Source of the DNA: Kluyvera ascorbata_C
Lineage (GTDB): Bacteria > Pseudomonadota > Gammaproteobacteria > Enterobacterales > Enterobacteriaceae
Assembly: GCF_044197065.1 (NCBI RefSeq)
Contig: NZ_JBIQOI010000001.1
Location: 992,001-1,056,000 of the forward strand
DNA: 64,000 nucleotides
Direction: 5' to 3'
Made by a program: the position numbers and the translations under genes. Within the stretch, counting starts at the first letter, position 1, and the number at the start of each line of letters is the position of its first letter. Shown one piece after another: positions 43,599-52,544 of this stretch. The notes beneath the pieces were generated by a model. That model ran no database searches, was not told the origin of the DNA, and saw only the letters and a program-made list of their open reading frames with translations.

Positions 43599-45253
43599 AG
43601 TGACAATGCATTGAGCAATGCCTGCAATGACGCTCGCGCCACGTCGTTGTTAATGCACACTCCCCAACGGCTTTCGCCATCAGCAAACGTACAGCAAATA
43701 TAGGCCGCAGACCGGCTCTCGTTGTGTCTGCCAAGCGTATGCTCGTGATAGTCTTCAATCGCGAAGGCTAATGTAAACTCCGATTTCAGCGCATCGGCGG
43801 CAGCGGAAAGCAACCCATTTCCTTTTCCCTTTAACGGTATGATGCCATTTGCGGTTTGAATTCGCGCGCGAAGCGAAGTTCCACCGTCCTCCAGGCTTTC
43901 ACTCTGGTATTCCAGCAATTGCCACTCGGCTGCTTGAAAGCGAATATAAAGCTTACGGAATAAGTGCCAGATATCTGCCAGCGTCATTTCGCGACCATCG
44001 CTGTCAGTCTGTTTCTGAACATGATGACTAAAGTCTTGCTGCAGGCGCCGCGGGAGTTTGAGGCCGTGATTTTGCTCTAATATCCATGCCGCACCGCTTT
44101 TCCCTGACTGGCTGTTGACGCGAATCACCGCTTCGTAGCTGCAGCCAATATCGTTCGGGTCGACGGGTAGGTATGGCATTTCCCAGCGCTCACTGGCGGA
44201 TTGTCCCCGAGCGGTGAATCCCTTTTTGATAGCGTCCTGGTGCGAACCCGAAAAGGCAGTAAAGGCGAGTTTACCCGCATAGGGGTGACGCGGATGGACC
44301 GGCAACTGGTTACATTGTTCGACCGCTTCGACAACATGTTTCATATCGCTAAAATCAAGTTTTGGCGAAATCCCCTGGCTGTAGAGATTCATCGCCAGCG
44401 TAACCAGACACACGTTCCCGGTACGTTCACCATTACCAAACAAGCAGCCCTCTACGCGGTCGGCGCCTGCGAGTATTGCCAGCTCCGCGCTGGCGACACC
44501 GCTTCCGCGGTCATTATGCGGATGCACGCTGATACATACAGCATTACGTCGTGAAAAATGGCGGCAAAAATACTCAATCTGATCGGCGTACACATTAGGG
44601 GTATTCACTTCAACGGTGGCAGGCAGATTAATGATCATTTGCCTTTCAGCAGAGGGCTCCCAGACATCGGCGACCGCTTCACAAATCTGCAGGGCAAAAT
44701 CAGGCTCGGTAAAACAAAAGGTTTCCGGTGAGTATTCATAGCTCCAGTGGGTCTGCGGATTAGCTTCACACAATGCACGAATTTTTTGCGTTGCGCTGAC
44801 GGCCAACTGAATGATCTCTTCTTTGCTTTGACGGAACACCAGTTCACGGAAAAGTGGCGCAGTGGCGTTGTACAGATGCACCGTCGCACTAGCCGCGCCA
44901 TCCAGTGCCGCGAAGGTGCGTTCAATCAGATCGGTACGCGCCTGAGTGAGCACCTGAATGGTGACATCTTTTGGTATCAGATTGTCTTCAATCAGTTGGC
45001 GAACAAATTGGAAATCCGTCTCTGATGCGGCGGGAAAGGCCACTTCAATCTCCTTGAAGCCACATTTAAGCAACAGTTCCCAAAAACGTAATTTGCGGAC
45101 CGAATCCATCGGTTCCGCCAACGCCTGATTACCGTCGCGCAGGTCGGTGGAAAGCCAGCGTGGAGCGTGAGCCAGCTGTTTATTCGGCCACTGGCGGTCT
45201 GGCAGAGCAATGGGAATATGAGGGGAATATTTCTGCGATGGTTCTTGTAACAT
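43583..45253 (-). CDS. 2-isopropylmalate synthase, long (LeuA2) type
   Basis: 556 residues, longer than the 523 of enteric LeuA and of the actinobacterial/fungal class. The DRE-TIM barrel signature begins LSTDLRDGNQALAEPMD; the metal site is in CISVHPHNDRGSGVASAELA and LFGNGERTGNV. A C-terminal regulatory domain follows after residue 430. It condenses acetyl-CoA with 2-oxoisovalerate (or another 2-oxo acid). It is additional to the leu operon, which is not in this window. GGAGAGTCACC precedes the ATG. It faces the AraC gene tail to tail. Confidence 0.88.
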   Translation of the reverse strand: MLQEPSQKYSPHIPIALPDRQWPNKQLAHAPRWLSTDLRDGNQALAEPMDSVRKLRFWELLLKCGFKEIEVAFPAASETDFQFVRQLIEDNLIPKDVTIQVLTQARTDLIERTFAALDGAASATVHLYNATAPLFRELVFRQSKEEIIQLAVSATQKIRALCEANPQTHWSYEYSPETFCFTEPDFALQICEAVADVWEPSAERQMIINLPATVEVNTPNVYADQIEYFCRHFSRRNAVCISVHPHNDRGSGVASAELAILAGADRVEGCLFGNGERTGNVCLVTLAMNLYSQGISPKLDFSDMKHVVEAVEQCNQLPVHPRHPYAGKLAFTAFSGSHQDAIKKGFTARGQSASERWEMPYLPVDPNDIGCSYEAVIRVNSQSGKSGAAWILEQNHGLKLPRRLQQDFSHHVQKQTDSDGREMTLADIWHLFRKLYIRFQAAEWQLLEYQSESLEDGGTSLRARIQTANGIIPLKGKGNGLLSAAADALKSEFTLAFAIEDYHEHTLGRHNESRSAAYICCTFADGESRWGVCINNDVARASLQALLNALSLYPRN

Positions 45254-45589
45254 GGTGACTCTCCTTTGCGTTCGACTCCCTTTATCCTGCTCAATCAGCA
45301 GTCGGATTACCGACGCAAAGGTGACAACCTATGTAGCGAAACCGCCAGGTTGCAGGTAGACCAAACTAACATACTGATTATTTCTGCCCCAGGTCCACGC
45401 GTAGGTGAAGTAATGGGGAACATCCCGGTAACAGCTATGCTACGATATTGATTAATATAGCCATACTATAAATACACTCATGCCTGACACCAGGAGAAAG
45501 AGTGCCCACGAGATAGCGTGCTGGTTAAGGTGCGAATTGCTATTAACGTGCTAATAGAATTGGAAAAAATTCTGAAACAGGATTGTGAC

Positions 45590-46300
45590 GTGAAGAAACT
45601 GATCTTACTGGCCTGCGTGATGACCGTACTCGCCGGCTGTGATAACAATAATTCCCCTGCGGCATTCACCCCAGAAATGGCGAGTTTTTCTAATGAGTTT
45701 GATTTTGACCCGCTGCGCGGCCCGGTTAAGGATTTCAGCCAGACGTTGCTCAATGAGAAAGGCGAGGTGGCGAAGCGCGTGAGTGCGCAGTTGTCACAGG
45801 AAGGGTGTTTCGACCTGCTGGAGTTTCATGATATTGAGCAGGATACCGGCGCGCTGCTGGTGCTGAACGCTAACTATTACCTCGATGGCGTCACCCATGA
45901 AAAACGTGTCCTTCTCCAGGGGAAATGCCAACTGGCTGAGTTTCCGTCAGCGGGCGTCAAATGGGAGACCGATGACAATGGTTTCGTGGTGAAAGCGCTC
46001 GGTAAGGACGGCGAGGTGGACTACCATTACGATAGCGAGGGTTATCCGCTGGGTAAGGTGTCGACGCAAAAAGGCATCACGCTGTCGGTTATCTCAACGC
46101 CGTCGCAGGACGCTCGTAAAAAACTCGACTACACCGCGGTGAGCCTGCTCAACAAGAAGCCCGCAGGGAATGTGACCCAGAGCTGCGACTATGATAGACA
46201 CGACAACCCGGTGAGCTGCGACCTGACCATTGTTGACCAGAGTGTGACCCCATCGGTCACTGAGCATTACACCATTAAGAACTCGATTCAGTATTATTAA
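45590..46300 (+). CDS. ynfC: Lipoprotein YnfC
   Basis: 236 residues from GTG 45590. The lipobox is TVLAGC (cysteine near residue 17), followed by DNNNSPAAFTPEMASFSNEF and FDFDPLRGPVKDFSQTL, matching E. coli YnfC closely. UPF0257 family, function unknown. The frame stays open 24 codons upstream, but the lipoprotein signal begins at the GTG. A terminator shared with ynfB lies directly after it. The 336-base gap before it holds the leuA2 promoter on the other strand and nothing else I can identify. Confidence 0.87.
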   Translation: MKKLILLACVMTVLAGCDNNNSPAAFTPEMASFSNEFDFDPLRGPVKDFSQTLLNEKGEVAKRVSAQLSQEGCFDLLEFHDIEQDTGALLVLNANYYLDGVTHEKRVLLQGKCQLAEFPSAGVKWETDDNGFVVKALGKDGEVDYHYDSEGYPLGKVSTQKGITLSVISTPSQDARKKLDYTAVSLLNKKPAGNVTQSCDYDRHDNPVSCDLTIVDQSVTPSVTEHYTIKNSIQYY

Positions 46301-46318
46301 ACGGATGATGTTGAATAG

Positions 46319-46345
46319 AAAAGGGCGCTAAACAGCGCCCTTTTT
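46319..46345. terminator. Bidirectional terminator between ynfC and ynfB
   Basis: AAAAGGGCGCT/AGCGCCCTTTTT, four-base loop, between convergent genes. Confidence 0.9.
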
Positions 46346-46352
46346 AATGTGG

Positions 46353-46691
46353 TTATCTGATGCTTCGTCCGGTTGAACGGTCAAGGCAGCGTAGGGTATT
46401 CGGTTCCCAGTACGCGTTCACGTTGGTGCTTTTCAGACAGTTGTCACGGGCGTCAAAAGCAACATCTTCTTTATCCCACTCTTTTTCAACGCGTTTGTTA
46501 ACTTTCTGACGCAGCTGACGGGTGTCGTTCCATTGCTCTTTATCCATCGCCGCATTCTGGCGACTCTGCGCGCTATCGCCAGATTCAATAACCAGTTTGT
46601 TGGTTTCAGCGGAAGCCGAGGCGGTGTACACAAAGGCACCCAGCGTCAGCATAGCCGTCAGGCACAGGCGTTTGCTAAGTGTAATTTTCAT
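46353..46691 (-). CDS. ynfB: Periplasmic UPF0482/DUF1283 protein YnfB
   Basis: 112 residues (E. coli 113). The signal peptide ends ASASA-ETN; the mature part contains KLVIESGDSAQSRQNAAMDK and NAYWEPNTLRCLDRSTGR. Its function is unknown. In E. coli speG lies beside it; here ynfC does, and speG is not in the window. Confidence 0.9.
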   Translation of the reverse strand: MKITLSKRLCLTAMLTLGAFVYTASASAETNKLVIESGDSAQSRQNAAMDKEQWNDTRQLRQKVNKRVEKEWDKEDVAFDARDNCLKSTNVNAYWEPNTLRCLDRSTGRSIR

Positions 46692-46840
46692 CGATGAGTT
46701 CCTTTAACGTAGTGAAAACGATGACTCCTGAATTCAGTCTACTACAACTCTCCCCACCGGCATACCCGTGAAAATAGCGTGGTCGAATGTGCTTGATATT
46801 TGGGTATGATAGGCAATTCGTATGTTGATGATGAATAACG

Positions 46841-47167
46841 ATGTTAAAGACCTCTCTACTCTTTTTTGCCACCGCGCTGTGTGAAATTATTGGCTGTTAT
46901 CTGCCATGGCTTTGGTTGAAGCGGGGCGCGACACCTTTGCTGCTGGCCCCTGCGGGGCTTGCACTGGCTATGTTTGTCTGGCTTTTAACGCTGCATCCTG
47001 CTGCCAGCGGCCGTGTGTATGCGGCCTACGGCGGCGTTTATATCTTCACCGCGCTGCTGTGGTTACGTGTTGTCGAAGGTGAAAAGCTCACCGCTTACGA
47101 CTGGCTCGGTGCCGCGGTAGCGCTGTGCGGAATGCTGATCATCGTCGCCGGTTGGGGACGTAGCTAA
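46841..47167 (+). CDS. ynfA: Small membrane protein YnfA (SMR-related)
   Basis: 108 residues, four helices, with CEIIGCYLPWLWLKRGA and the conserved HPAASGRVYAAYGGVYI. YnfA-type proteins are EmrE-like and have been reported as drug exporters in Shigella. Divergent from ynfB. Confidence 0.9.
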   Translation: MLKTSLLFFATALCEIIGCYLPWLWLKRGATPLLLAPAGLALAMFVWLLTLHPAASGRVYAAYGGVYIFTALLWLRVVEGEKLTAYDWLGAAVALCGMLIIVAGWGRS

Positions 47168-47278
47168 TACGCGGCCTGAATGGGCCGCTCTGACTCATTT
47201 CTCTTCGTAATTCCTCATCATTTACCTCGCCGCTAACCGCTGAATTTTTGTGATCTTCACCAGTAATTTTCGATCTTT

Positions 47279-47294
47279 ATACTTGTATGGTAGT
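47279..47294. promoter_or_regulatory. Candidate RspR operator upstream of rspA
   Basis: ATACTTGTATGGTAGT, 52 bases before the rspA start. The identical 16 bases occur at 55865-55880, and a diverged copy at 54217-54229. Shared use by one GntR-type regulator is inferred. Confidence 0.6.
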
Positions 47295-47345
47295 CGACTG
47301 AGGCGTAAGTTCGCCGCACTAACCGATAAGATGTGAATTTAAGGA

Positions 47346-48566
47346 TTGAAGATGAAAATTGTGGGTGCTGAGGTTTTTGTAACCTGTCCTGGACGTAACT
47401 TCGTCACGCTGAAAATTACCACCGATAGCGGCCTGGTCGGCTACGGTGATGCAACCTTAAATGGTCGCGAACTGCCCGTTGCCTCCTACCTGAAGGATCA
47501 TCTGTGCCCGCAGTTGGTGGGGCGCGATGCGCACCGCATCGAAGACATCTGGCAGTTCTTCTATAAAGGCGCTTACTGGCGTCGCGGGCCGGTGACAATG
47601 TCCGCTATCTCGGCGGTTGATATGGCGCTGTGGGACATTAAAGCCAAAGCCGCCAACATGCCGCTGTACCAGTTGCTGGGTGGCGCCTCCCGCGAAGGCG
47701 TGATGGTTTACTGCCACACCACCGGTCGTACCATTGATGAGGTACTGGAAGATTACGCGCGTCATAAAGAGATGGGTTTCAAAGCCATTCGCGTGCAGTG
47801 CGGCGTACCGGGTATGAAAACCACCTATGGCATGTCCAAAGGTAAAGGTCTGGCCTACGAACCAGCCACCAAAGGGCAGTGGCCGGAAGAACAACTGTGG
47901 TCGACCGAGAAGTATCTCGACTTCACGCCGAAACTTTTTGATGCCGTACGTAGCGAATTTGGTTTTGACGAACACCTGCTGCACGACATGCACCATCGCC
48001 TGACCCCAATTGAAGCGGCGCGTTTTGGTAAGAGCATCGAAGATTACCGCCTGTTCTGGATGGAAGACCCTACGCCAGCCGAGAACCAGGAGTGCTTCCG
48101 CCTTATTCGCCAGCACACCGTGACCCCGATTGCGGTTGGTGAAGTGTTCAACAGCATCTGGGATTGTAAACAGCTGATTGAAGAACAGCTGATTGACTAT
48201 ATCCGCACCACCATTACGCACGCGGGCGGCATCACCGGTATGCGCCGCATTGCCGACTTTGCCTCGCTCTATCAGGTACGTACGGGTTCTCATGGTCCAT
48301 CGGATCTCTCTCCGGTTTGCATGGCGGCTGCGCTGCACTTTGACCTGTGGGTACCAAACTTCGGCGTGCAGGAATACATGGGTTATTCCGAGCAGATGCT
48401 GGAAGTCTTCCCGCATAGCTGGACCTTCGATAATGGCTATATGCACCCTGGCGACAAACCGGGATTAGGCATCGAGTTTGATGAAAAACTGGCAGCAAAA
48501 TATCCGTATGAGCCTGCCTATCTGCCGGTAGCACGCCTGGAAGATGGCACATTGTGGAACTGGTAA
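47346..48566 (+). CDS. rspA: Mannonate dehydratase-family protein RspA
   Basis: 406 residues (E. coli 404), enolase superfamily, ManD subgroup. Metal ligands fit LLHDMHHR, LFWMEDPTP and AVGEVF. The N-terminal capping domain and the barrel are complete. It dehydrates D-mannonate to 2-keto-3-deoxygluconate, with low efficiency in characterised RspA proteins. First gene of the cluster, with rspB 13 bases later. A possible operator is 52 bases upstream. Confidence 0.92.
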   Translation: MKMKIVGAEVFVTCPGRNFVTLKITTDSGLVGYGDATLNGRELPVASYLKDHLCPQLVGRDAHRIEDIWQFFYKGAYWRRGPVTMSAISAVDMALWDIKAKAANMPLYQLLGGASREGVMVYCHTTGRTIDEVLEDYARHKEMGFKAIRVQCGVPGMKTTYGMSKGKGLAYEPATKGQWPEEQLWSTEKYLDFTPKLFDAVRSEFGFDEHLLHDMHHRLTPIEAARFGKSIEDYRLFWMEDPTPAENQECFRLIRQHTVTPIAVGEVFNSIWDCKQLIEEQLIDYIRTTITHAGGITGMRRIADFASLYQVRTGSHGPSDLSPVCMAAALHFDLWVPNFGVQEYMGYSEQMLEVFPHSWTFDNGYMHPGDKPGLGIEFDEKLAAKYPYEPAYLPVARLEDGTLWNW

Positions 48567-48579
48567 TAAGGAATCCAGA

Positions 48580-49599
48580 ATGAAAAGCATTGTGATTAAA
48601 GAGCCAAACACGCTCGTGATTGAAGACAGGGAGCGGGCAGAGCCGGGAATCGGGGAAGTGCGCGTAAAAGTAAAAATGGCGGGTATCTGCGGTTCTGATA
48701 GCCATATTTACCGCGGCCACAACCCGTTTGCGCGTTACCCACGCGTTATCGGACACGAATTCTTCGGCGTGATTGATGCGGTCGGTGAAGGTGTTACCGA
48801 TAAGAAAATCGGCCAGCGTGTCTGTGTCGACCCGGTTATTAGCTGTGGTCATTGCTACCCGTGCTCGGTGGGAAAACCTAACGTATGTACTTCGTTGGTG
48901 GTGCTCGGTGTCCATCGTGATGGCGGTTTTAGTGAATATGCGGTGGTTCCGGCAAAAAATGCCTGGTTGGTCGCCGACAATATTGCCGACCACCACGCGG
49001 TGATGGTTGAGCCTTTTACCATCGCGGCTAACGTGACCGGGCAGGTTAAGCCAACGGAAGCGGACGTAGCCTTAATTTACGGCGCGGGCCCAATGGGTTT
49101 AACGACCTTGCAGGCGCTGAAAGGGGTCTATCACGTTAAACAAGTGATTGTTGCCGACAGAATAAATGAACGGCTGGCGATGGCAGAACGTTGTGGCGCC
49201 GATTGGGTTATCAACAATGGCGACAAACCGCTGGCGGATTGGCTGGAAGAGAAGGGCATTAAACCGACGCTTATTGTCGATGCCGCCTGCCATCCAGCGA
49301 TTCTACAGGAGGCCATTACGCTGGCTTCCCCGGCCGCGCGTATTGTGTTGATGGGCTTCTCAAGCGATCCCTCAACAATTACCCAGCAGGGGATTACCGG
49401 CAAAGAGCTGTCCATTTTCTCTTCACGCCTGAACGCGAATAAATTCCCGGTAGTTCTGGAATGGCTGGAAAAAGGGTTAATTGATCCCGACAAATTAATT
49501 ACGCATTACTTCAATTATCACCATGTAATTGATGCAATCGAACTGTTTGAAAAAGACCAAAAGTCTTGCTGTAAGGTCCTGCTTACGTTCGATAAATAA
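48580..49599 (+). CDS. rspB: Zinc alcohol dehydrogenase RspB
   Basis: 339 residues, as in E. coli. The catalytic zinc region is CGSDSHIYRGHNPF and RVIGHEFFGV; the structural zinc cysteines are in CGHCYPCSVGKPNVC; the dinucleotide motif is GAGPMG. The E. coli strain family member is an L-gulonate 5-dehydrogenase that yields D-fructuronate. ATG 48580 follows AAGGAATCCAGA. It feeds YdfI and then RspA. Confidence 0.92.
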   Translation: MKSIVIKEPNTLVIEDRERAEPGIGEVRVKVKMAGICGSDSHIYRGHNPFARYPRVIGHEFFGVIDAVGEGVTDKKIGQRVCVDPVISCGHCYPCSVGKPNVCTSLVVLGVHRDGGFSEYAVVPAKNAWLVADNIADHHAVMVEPFTIAANVTGQVKPTEADVALIYGAGPMGLTTLQALKGVYHVKQVIVADRINERLAMAERCGADWVINNGDKPLADWLEEKGIKPTLIVDAACHPAILQEAITLASPAARIVLMGFSSDPSTITQQGITGKELSIFSSRLNANKFPVVLEWLEKGLIDPDKLITHYFNYHHVIDAIELFEKDQKSCCKVLLTFDK

Positions 49600-49640
49600 A
49601 ACAAAATAATGCGATTAAGCTGTTCGCATCTTACCTAGAG

Positions 49641-51026
49641 ATGACTGCAATGACGCAATTAACACATGAAAGAACGACATCTGATTTAGTAAGAGCCGCT
49701 GTTTCTGGTTGGCTTGGAACTGCATTGGAGTTTATGGATTTTCAACTCTATTCCTTAGGTGCGGCATTAGTTTTCCATGAGATATTTTTCCCTGAACAGT
49801 CTGCGGCAATGGCCTTAATTCTGGCGATGGGAACCTACGGCGCGGGATATATCGCACGCATTATTGGCGCCGTTATTTTCGGCAAAATGGGGGACCGTGT
49901 AGGACGTAAAAAGGTGCTGTTTATTACCATCACCATGATGGGAATATGTACTACCTTGATTGGCGTGTTACCCACCTACGCACAGATTGGCATTTTTGCG
50001 CCTGTACTGTTGGTGACATTACGCGTTATTCAAGGGTTAGGAGCCGGGGCTGAAATTTCAGGCGCAGGCACGATGCTGGCGGAATATGCCCCTAAAGGCA
50101 AACGTGGGTTAATTTCATCTTTAGTGGCGATGGGCACAAACTGCGGAACGCTGACCGCGACCGCTATCTGGGCCGTGATGTTCTTCCTGCTCGATCGTGA
50201 AGCGCTGGTGGCATGGGGCTGGCGCGTGCCTTTCCTGGCAAGCGTTGTGGTGATGATCTTTGCTATCTGGCTGCGTCTGAATCTGAAAGAGAGCCCGGTG
50301 TTTGAGAAAGTCAGCGAAGGAGAGGCATTGGTGAGCCACGCTTCGGCCTGTGACAACAGCATTGGCGCGATGTTTCGCAGTAAATCTTTCTGGCTGGCAA
50401 CGGGACTTCGATTTGGTCAGGCGGGGAACTCAGGGTTAATTCAGACCTTCCTTGCAGGGTATCTTGTACAGACGCTGCTGTTTGATAAAAAGATCCCAAC
50501 GGATGCGCTAATGATTAGCTCGATTATCGGCTTCCTGACGATTCCACTACTTGGCTGGTTGTCGGATAAATATGGTCGACGTCTGCCTTATATCTTACTC
50601 AGCATTTCAGCCATTATTCTCGCGTACCCGATGCTGGCTATTATCGTGGATAAAACCTACAGCGCCAGCGTGATAATGCTGTCTATTATCATTGTCCATA
50701 ACTTCGCGGTGCTGGGACTGTTTGCGTTGGAGAATATTACGATGGCCGAAATGTTTGGCTCTCGTAATCGTTTTACTCGCATGGCTATCTCGAAAGAGGC
50801 GGGTGGTCTGGTAGCCGTTGGTTTTGGACCGGTGCTTGCAGGTGTTTTCTGTAACATGACGGGTTCCTGGTATCCGATTGTCATCATGCTGGTTTGCTAT
50901 TCGCTGATTGGCCTTATTTCTGCATTGATGATGCCGGAAGTTTGCGACCGAGACCTAAGCCTTGCCGCAGATGCAGCCGATATGCAGCCTGCAGAAGAGA
51001 AAAAAACCAACCAACAATATGCTTGA
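49641..51026 (+). CDS. ydfJ: MHS-family MFS transporter (intact YdfJ homologue)
   Basis: 461 residues, 12 helices, with the metabolite:H+ symporter loop GKMGDRVGRKKVLF and the second-half loop GWLSDKYGRRLPYILL. It follows rspB by 41 bases and matches the position of E. coli ydfJ, which in K-12 is broken by the Qin prophage. Here it is uninterrupted. It probably imports a sugar acid such as L-gulonate. Family and identity rest on memory of YdfJ and on position. Confidence 0.8.
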   Translation: MTAMTQLTHERTTSDLVRAAVSGWLGTALEFMDFQLYSLGAALVFHEIFFPEQSAAMALILAMGTYGAGYIARIIGAVIFGKMGDRVGRKKVLFITITMMGICTTLIGVLPTYAQIGIFAPVLLVTLRVIQGLGAGAEISGAGTMLAEYAPKGKRGLISSLVAMGTNCGTLTATAIWAVMFFLLDREALVAWGWRVPFLASVVVMIFAIWLRLNLKESPVFEKVSEGEALVSHASACDNSIGAMFRSKSFWLATGLRFGQAGNSGLIQTFLAGYLVQTLLFDKKIPTDALMISSIIGFLTIPLLGWLSDKYGRRLPYILLSISAIILAYPMLAIIVDKTYSASVIMLSIIIVHNFAVLGLFALENITMAEMFGSRNRFTRMAISKEAGGLVAVGFGPVLAGVFCNMTGSWYPIVIMLVCYSLIGLISALMMPEVCDRDLSLAADAADMQPAEEKKTNQQYA

Positions 51027-51111
51027 TAATCTGCCCATCGCCGCAGGGTGATGGGTATTTAATTATAGAAATGACATCCTCAACCCATACAAATTAGGTT
51101 AATAAAATATT

Positions 51112-52518
51112 ATGAGCTTTATTAACGATCGATTCATGATCGAGAGTGAAGTTGGTGCTCGGTTATATAAAGATGTAGCCGCTCAATTACCAATTATCGA
51201 CTATCACTGTCACCTTGATGCAAAAGAGATCTACGAAAATAAGAACTTCGATAATATCACTCAGCTATGGCTGGCAGGAGACCATTATAAATGGCGCGCA
51301 ATGCGTGCTAACGGTATTGCCGAACATTATATTACCGGGACGGCTACGGCGGAGGAGAAATTTAAAGCCTGGGCTGAAACCGTAGAAGCGGCTTTTGGTA
51401 ATCCGCTGTATCACTGGACCCATCTGGAGCTGAATAAATATTTCGGCTGTAATGACATGTTGAGCAGTGAAAACTGGCAGCAGGTAATGCAGCACTGTAA
51501 TGAACAAATTACCACGGATGATTTTAAACCCCGCCGCCTGATTGAACGTTCAAACGTGGCCGTCATTTGTACCACCGATGCACCGTTGGACTCGCTGGAA
51601 TATCATCGTCTGCTCAAGCAGGATACCACCTTCAAAACGCAGGTGCTGCCAACGTTCCGACCGGATGACCTGTTTATCGAAGATGCGCAGGCCTTCGCTC
51701 AGTTTGCCGACAAACTCGCGCAGATAACGGGAGCGGAGATCCATGCTTTTGGCGATTTCTCGGCGGCATTGGCTAAGAGAATTGACCATTTCCATGAAAC
51801 GGGGTGCCGTATCTCGGATCATGGCCCGGTCACCGTAGAGTATCAGCCAGCGGATGACGCCTGCCTCGACGCCTTGTTCAGCAAGAAGCGTCACGGTGAA
51901 TCGTTGACCGATCACGAGACCGCGCAGCTCAATAGCGCTCTGTTTGTCATGCTGGCCCGCGAATATAAAAAGCGCGGCTGGGCGATGCAAATCCATTTTG
52001 GCGCCATCCGTAGTAATAACACGCAGATGCTGCACAAACTGGGAATCAATACCGGTTTTGACTCCATTGCCGATCAAACCCATTTGGCTGCGGGCTTGAA
52101 CCGCCTGCTGGACGCCATGGCGCAGAATAACGGTCTGCCGAAGACCATTCTTTATAACCTGAACGCCAGCTACAACGACGTAGTCGCGACCACTATTGCC
52201 AACTTCCAGTCCGGTGAAGACGGCGTGAAATCGCCAATCCAATTCGGCTCTGGCTGGTGGTTTAACGATACCCGTCGCGGCATGGAAAATCAGCTCAACA
52301 GCCTGGCTGACCAGGGCTTATTAATGCACTTTGTCGGCATGCTGACGGATTCCCGTAGCCTGGTGTCCTACACCCGCCATGATTATTTCCGCCGTATTCT
52401 TTGCAACGTAATTGGTGGTTGGGTTGACCGTGGAGAGGTTCCTGATAATGAGAGGATCTTAACGCGGATGATTAAAAATATTTGTCACGATAACGCCGTT
52501 AATTATTTCAGATTCTAA
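51112..52518 (+). CDS. uxaC: Glucuronate isomerase (UxaC type)
   Basis: 468 residues (E. coli UxaC 470). Starts MSFINDRFMIESEVGARLY; the amidohydrolase-like metal site is PIIDYHCHLDAKEI, with QIHFGAIRSNN and GSGWWFNDTRRG further on. It converts D-glucuronate to D-fructuronate. This is probably a second copy, since the usual uxaCA operon is elsewhere in enterics. It is 85 bases after ydfJ; a CCCATC/GATGGG hairpin at 51034-51055 lies between. Confidence 0.9.
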   Translation: MSFINDRFMIESEVGARLYKDVAAQLPIIDYHCHLDAKEIYENKNFDNITQLWLAGDHYKWRAMRANGIAEHYITGTATAEEKFKAWAETVEAAFGNPLYHWTHLELNKYFGCNDMLSSENWQQVMQHCNEQITTDDFKPRRLIERSNVAVICTTDAPLDSLEYHRLLKQDTTFKTQVLPTFRPDDLFIEDAQAFAQFADKLAQITGAEIHAFGDFSAALAKRIDHFHETGCRISDHGPVTVEYQPADDACLDALFSKKRHGESLTDHETAQLNSALFVMLAREYKKRGWAMQIHFGAIRSNNTQMLHKLGINTGFDSIADQTHLAAGLNRLLDAMAQNNGLPKTILYNLNASYNDVVATTIANFQSGEDGVKSPIQFGSGWWFNDTRRGMENQLNSLADQGLLMHFVGMLTDSRSLVSYTRHDYFRRILCNVIGGWVDRGEVPDNERILTRMIKNICHDNAVNYFRF

Positions 52519-52544
52519 CGTCCTTCCTTACTTGAGGGTAGAAC

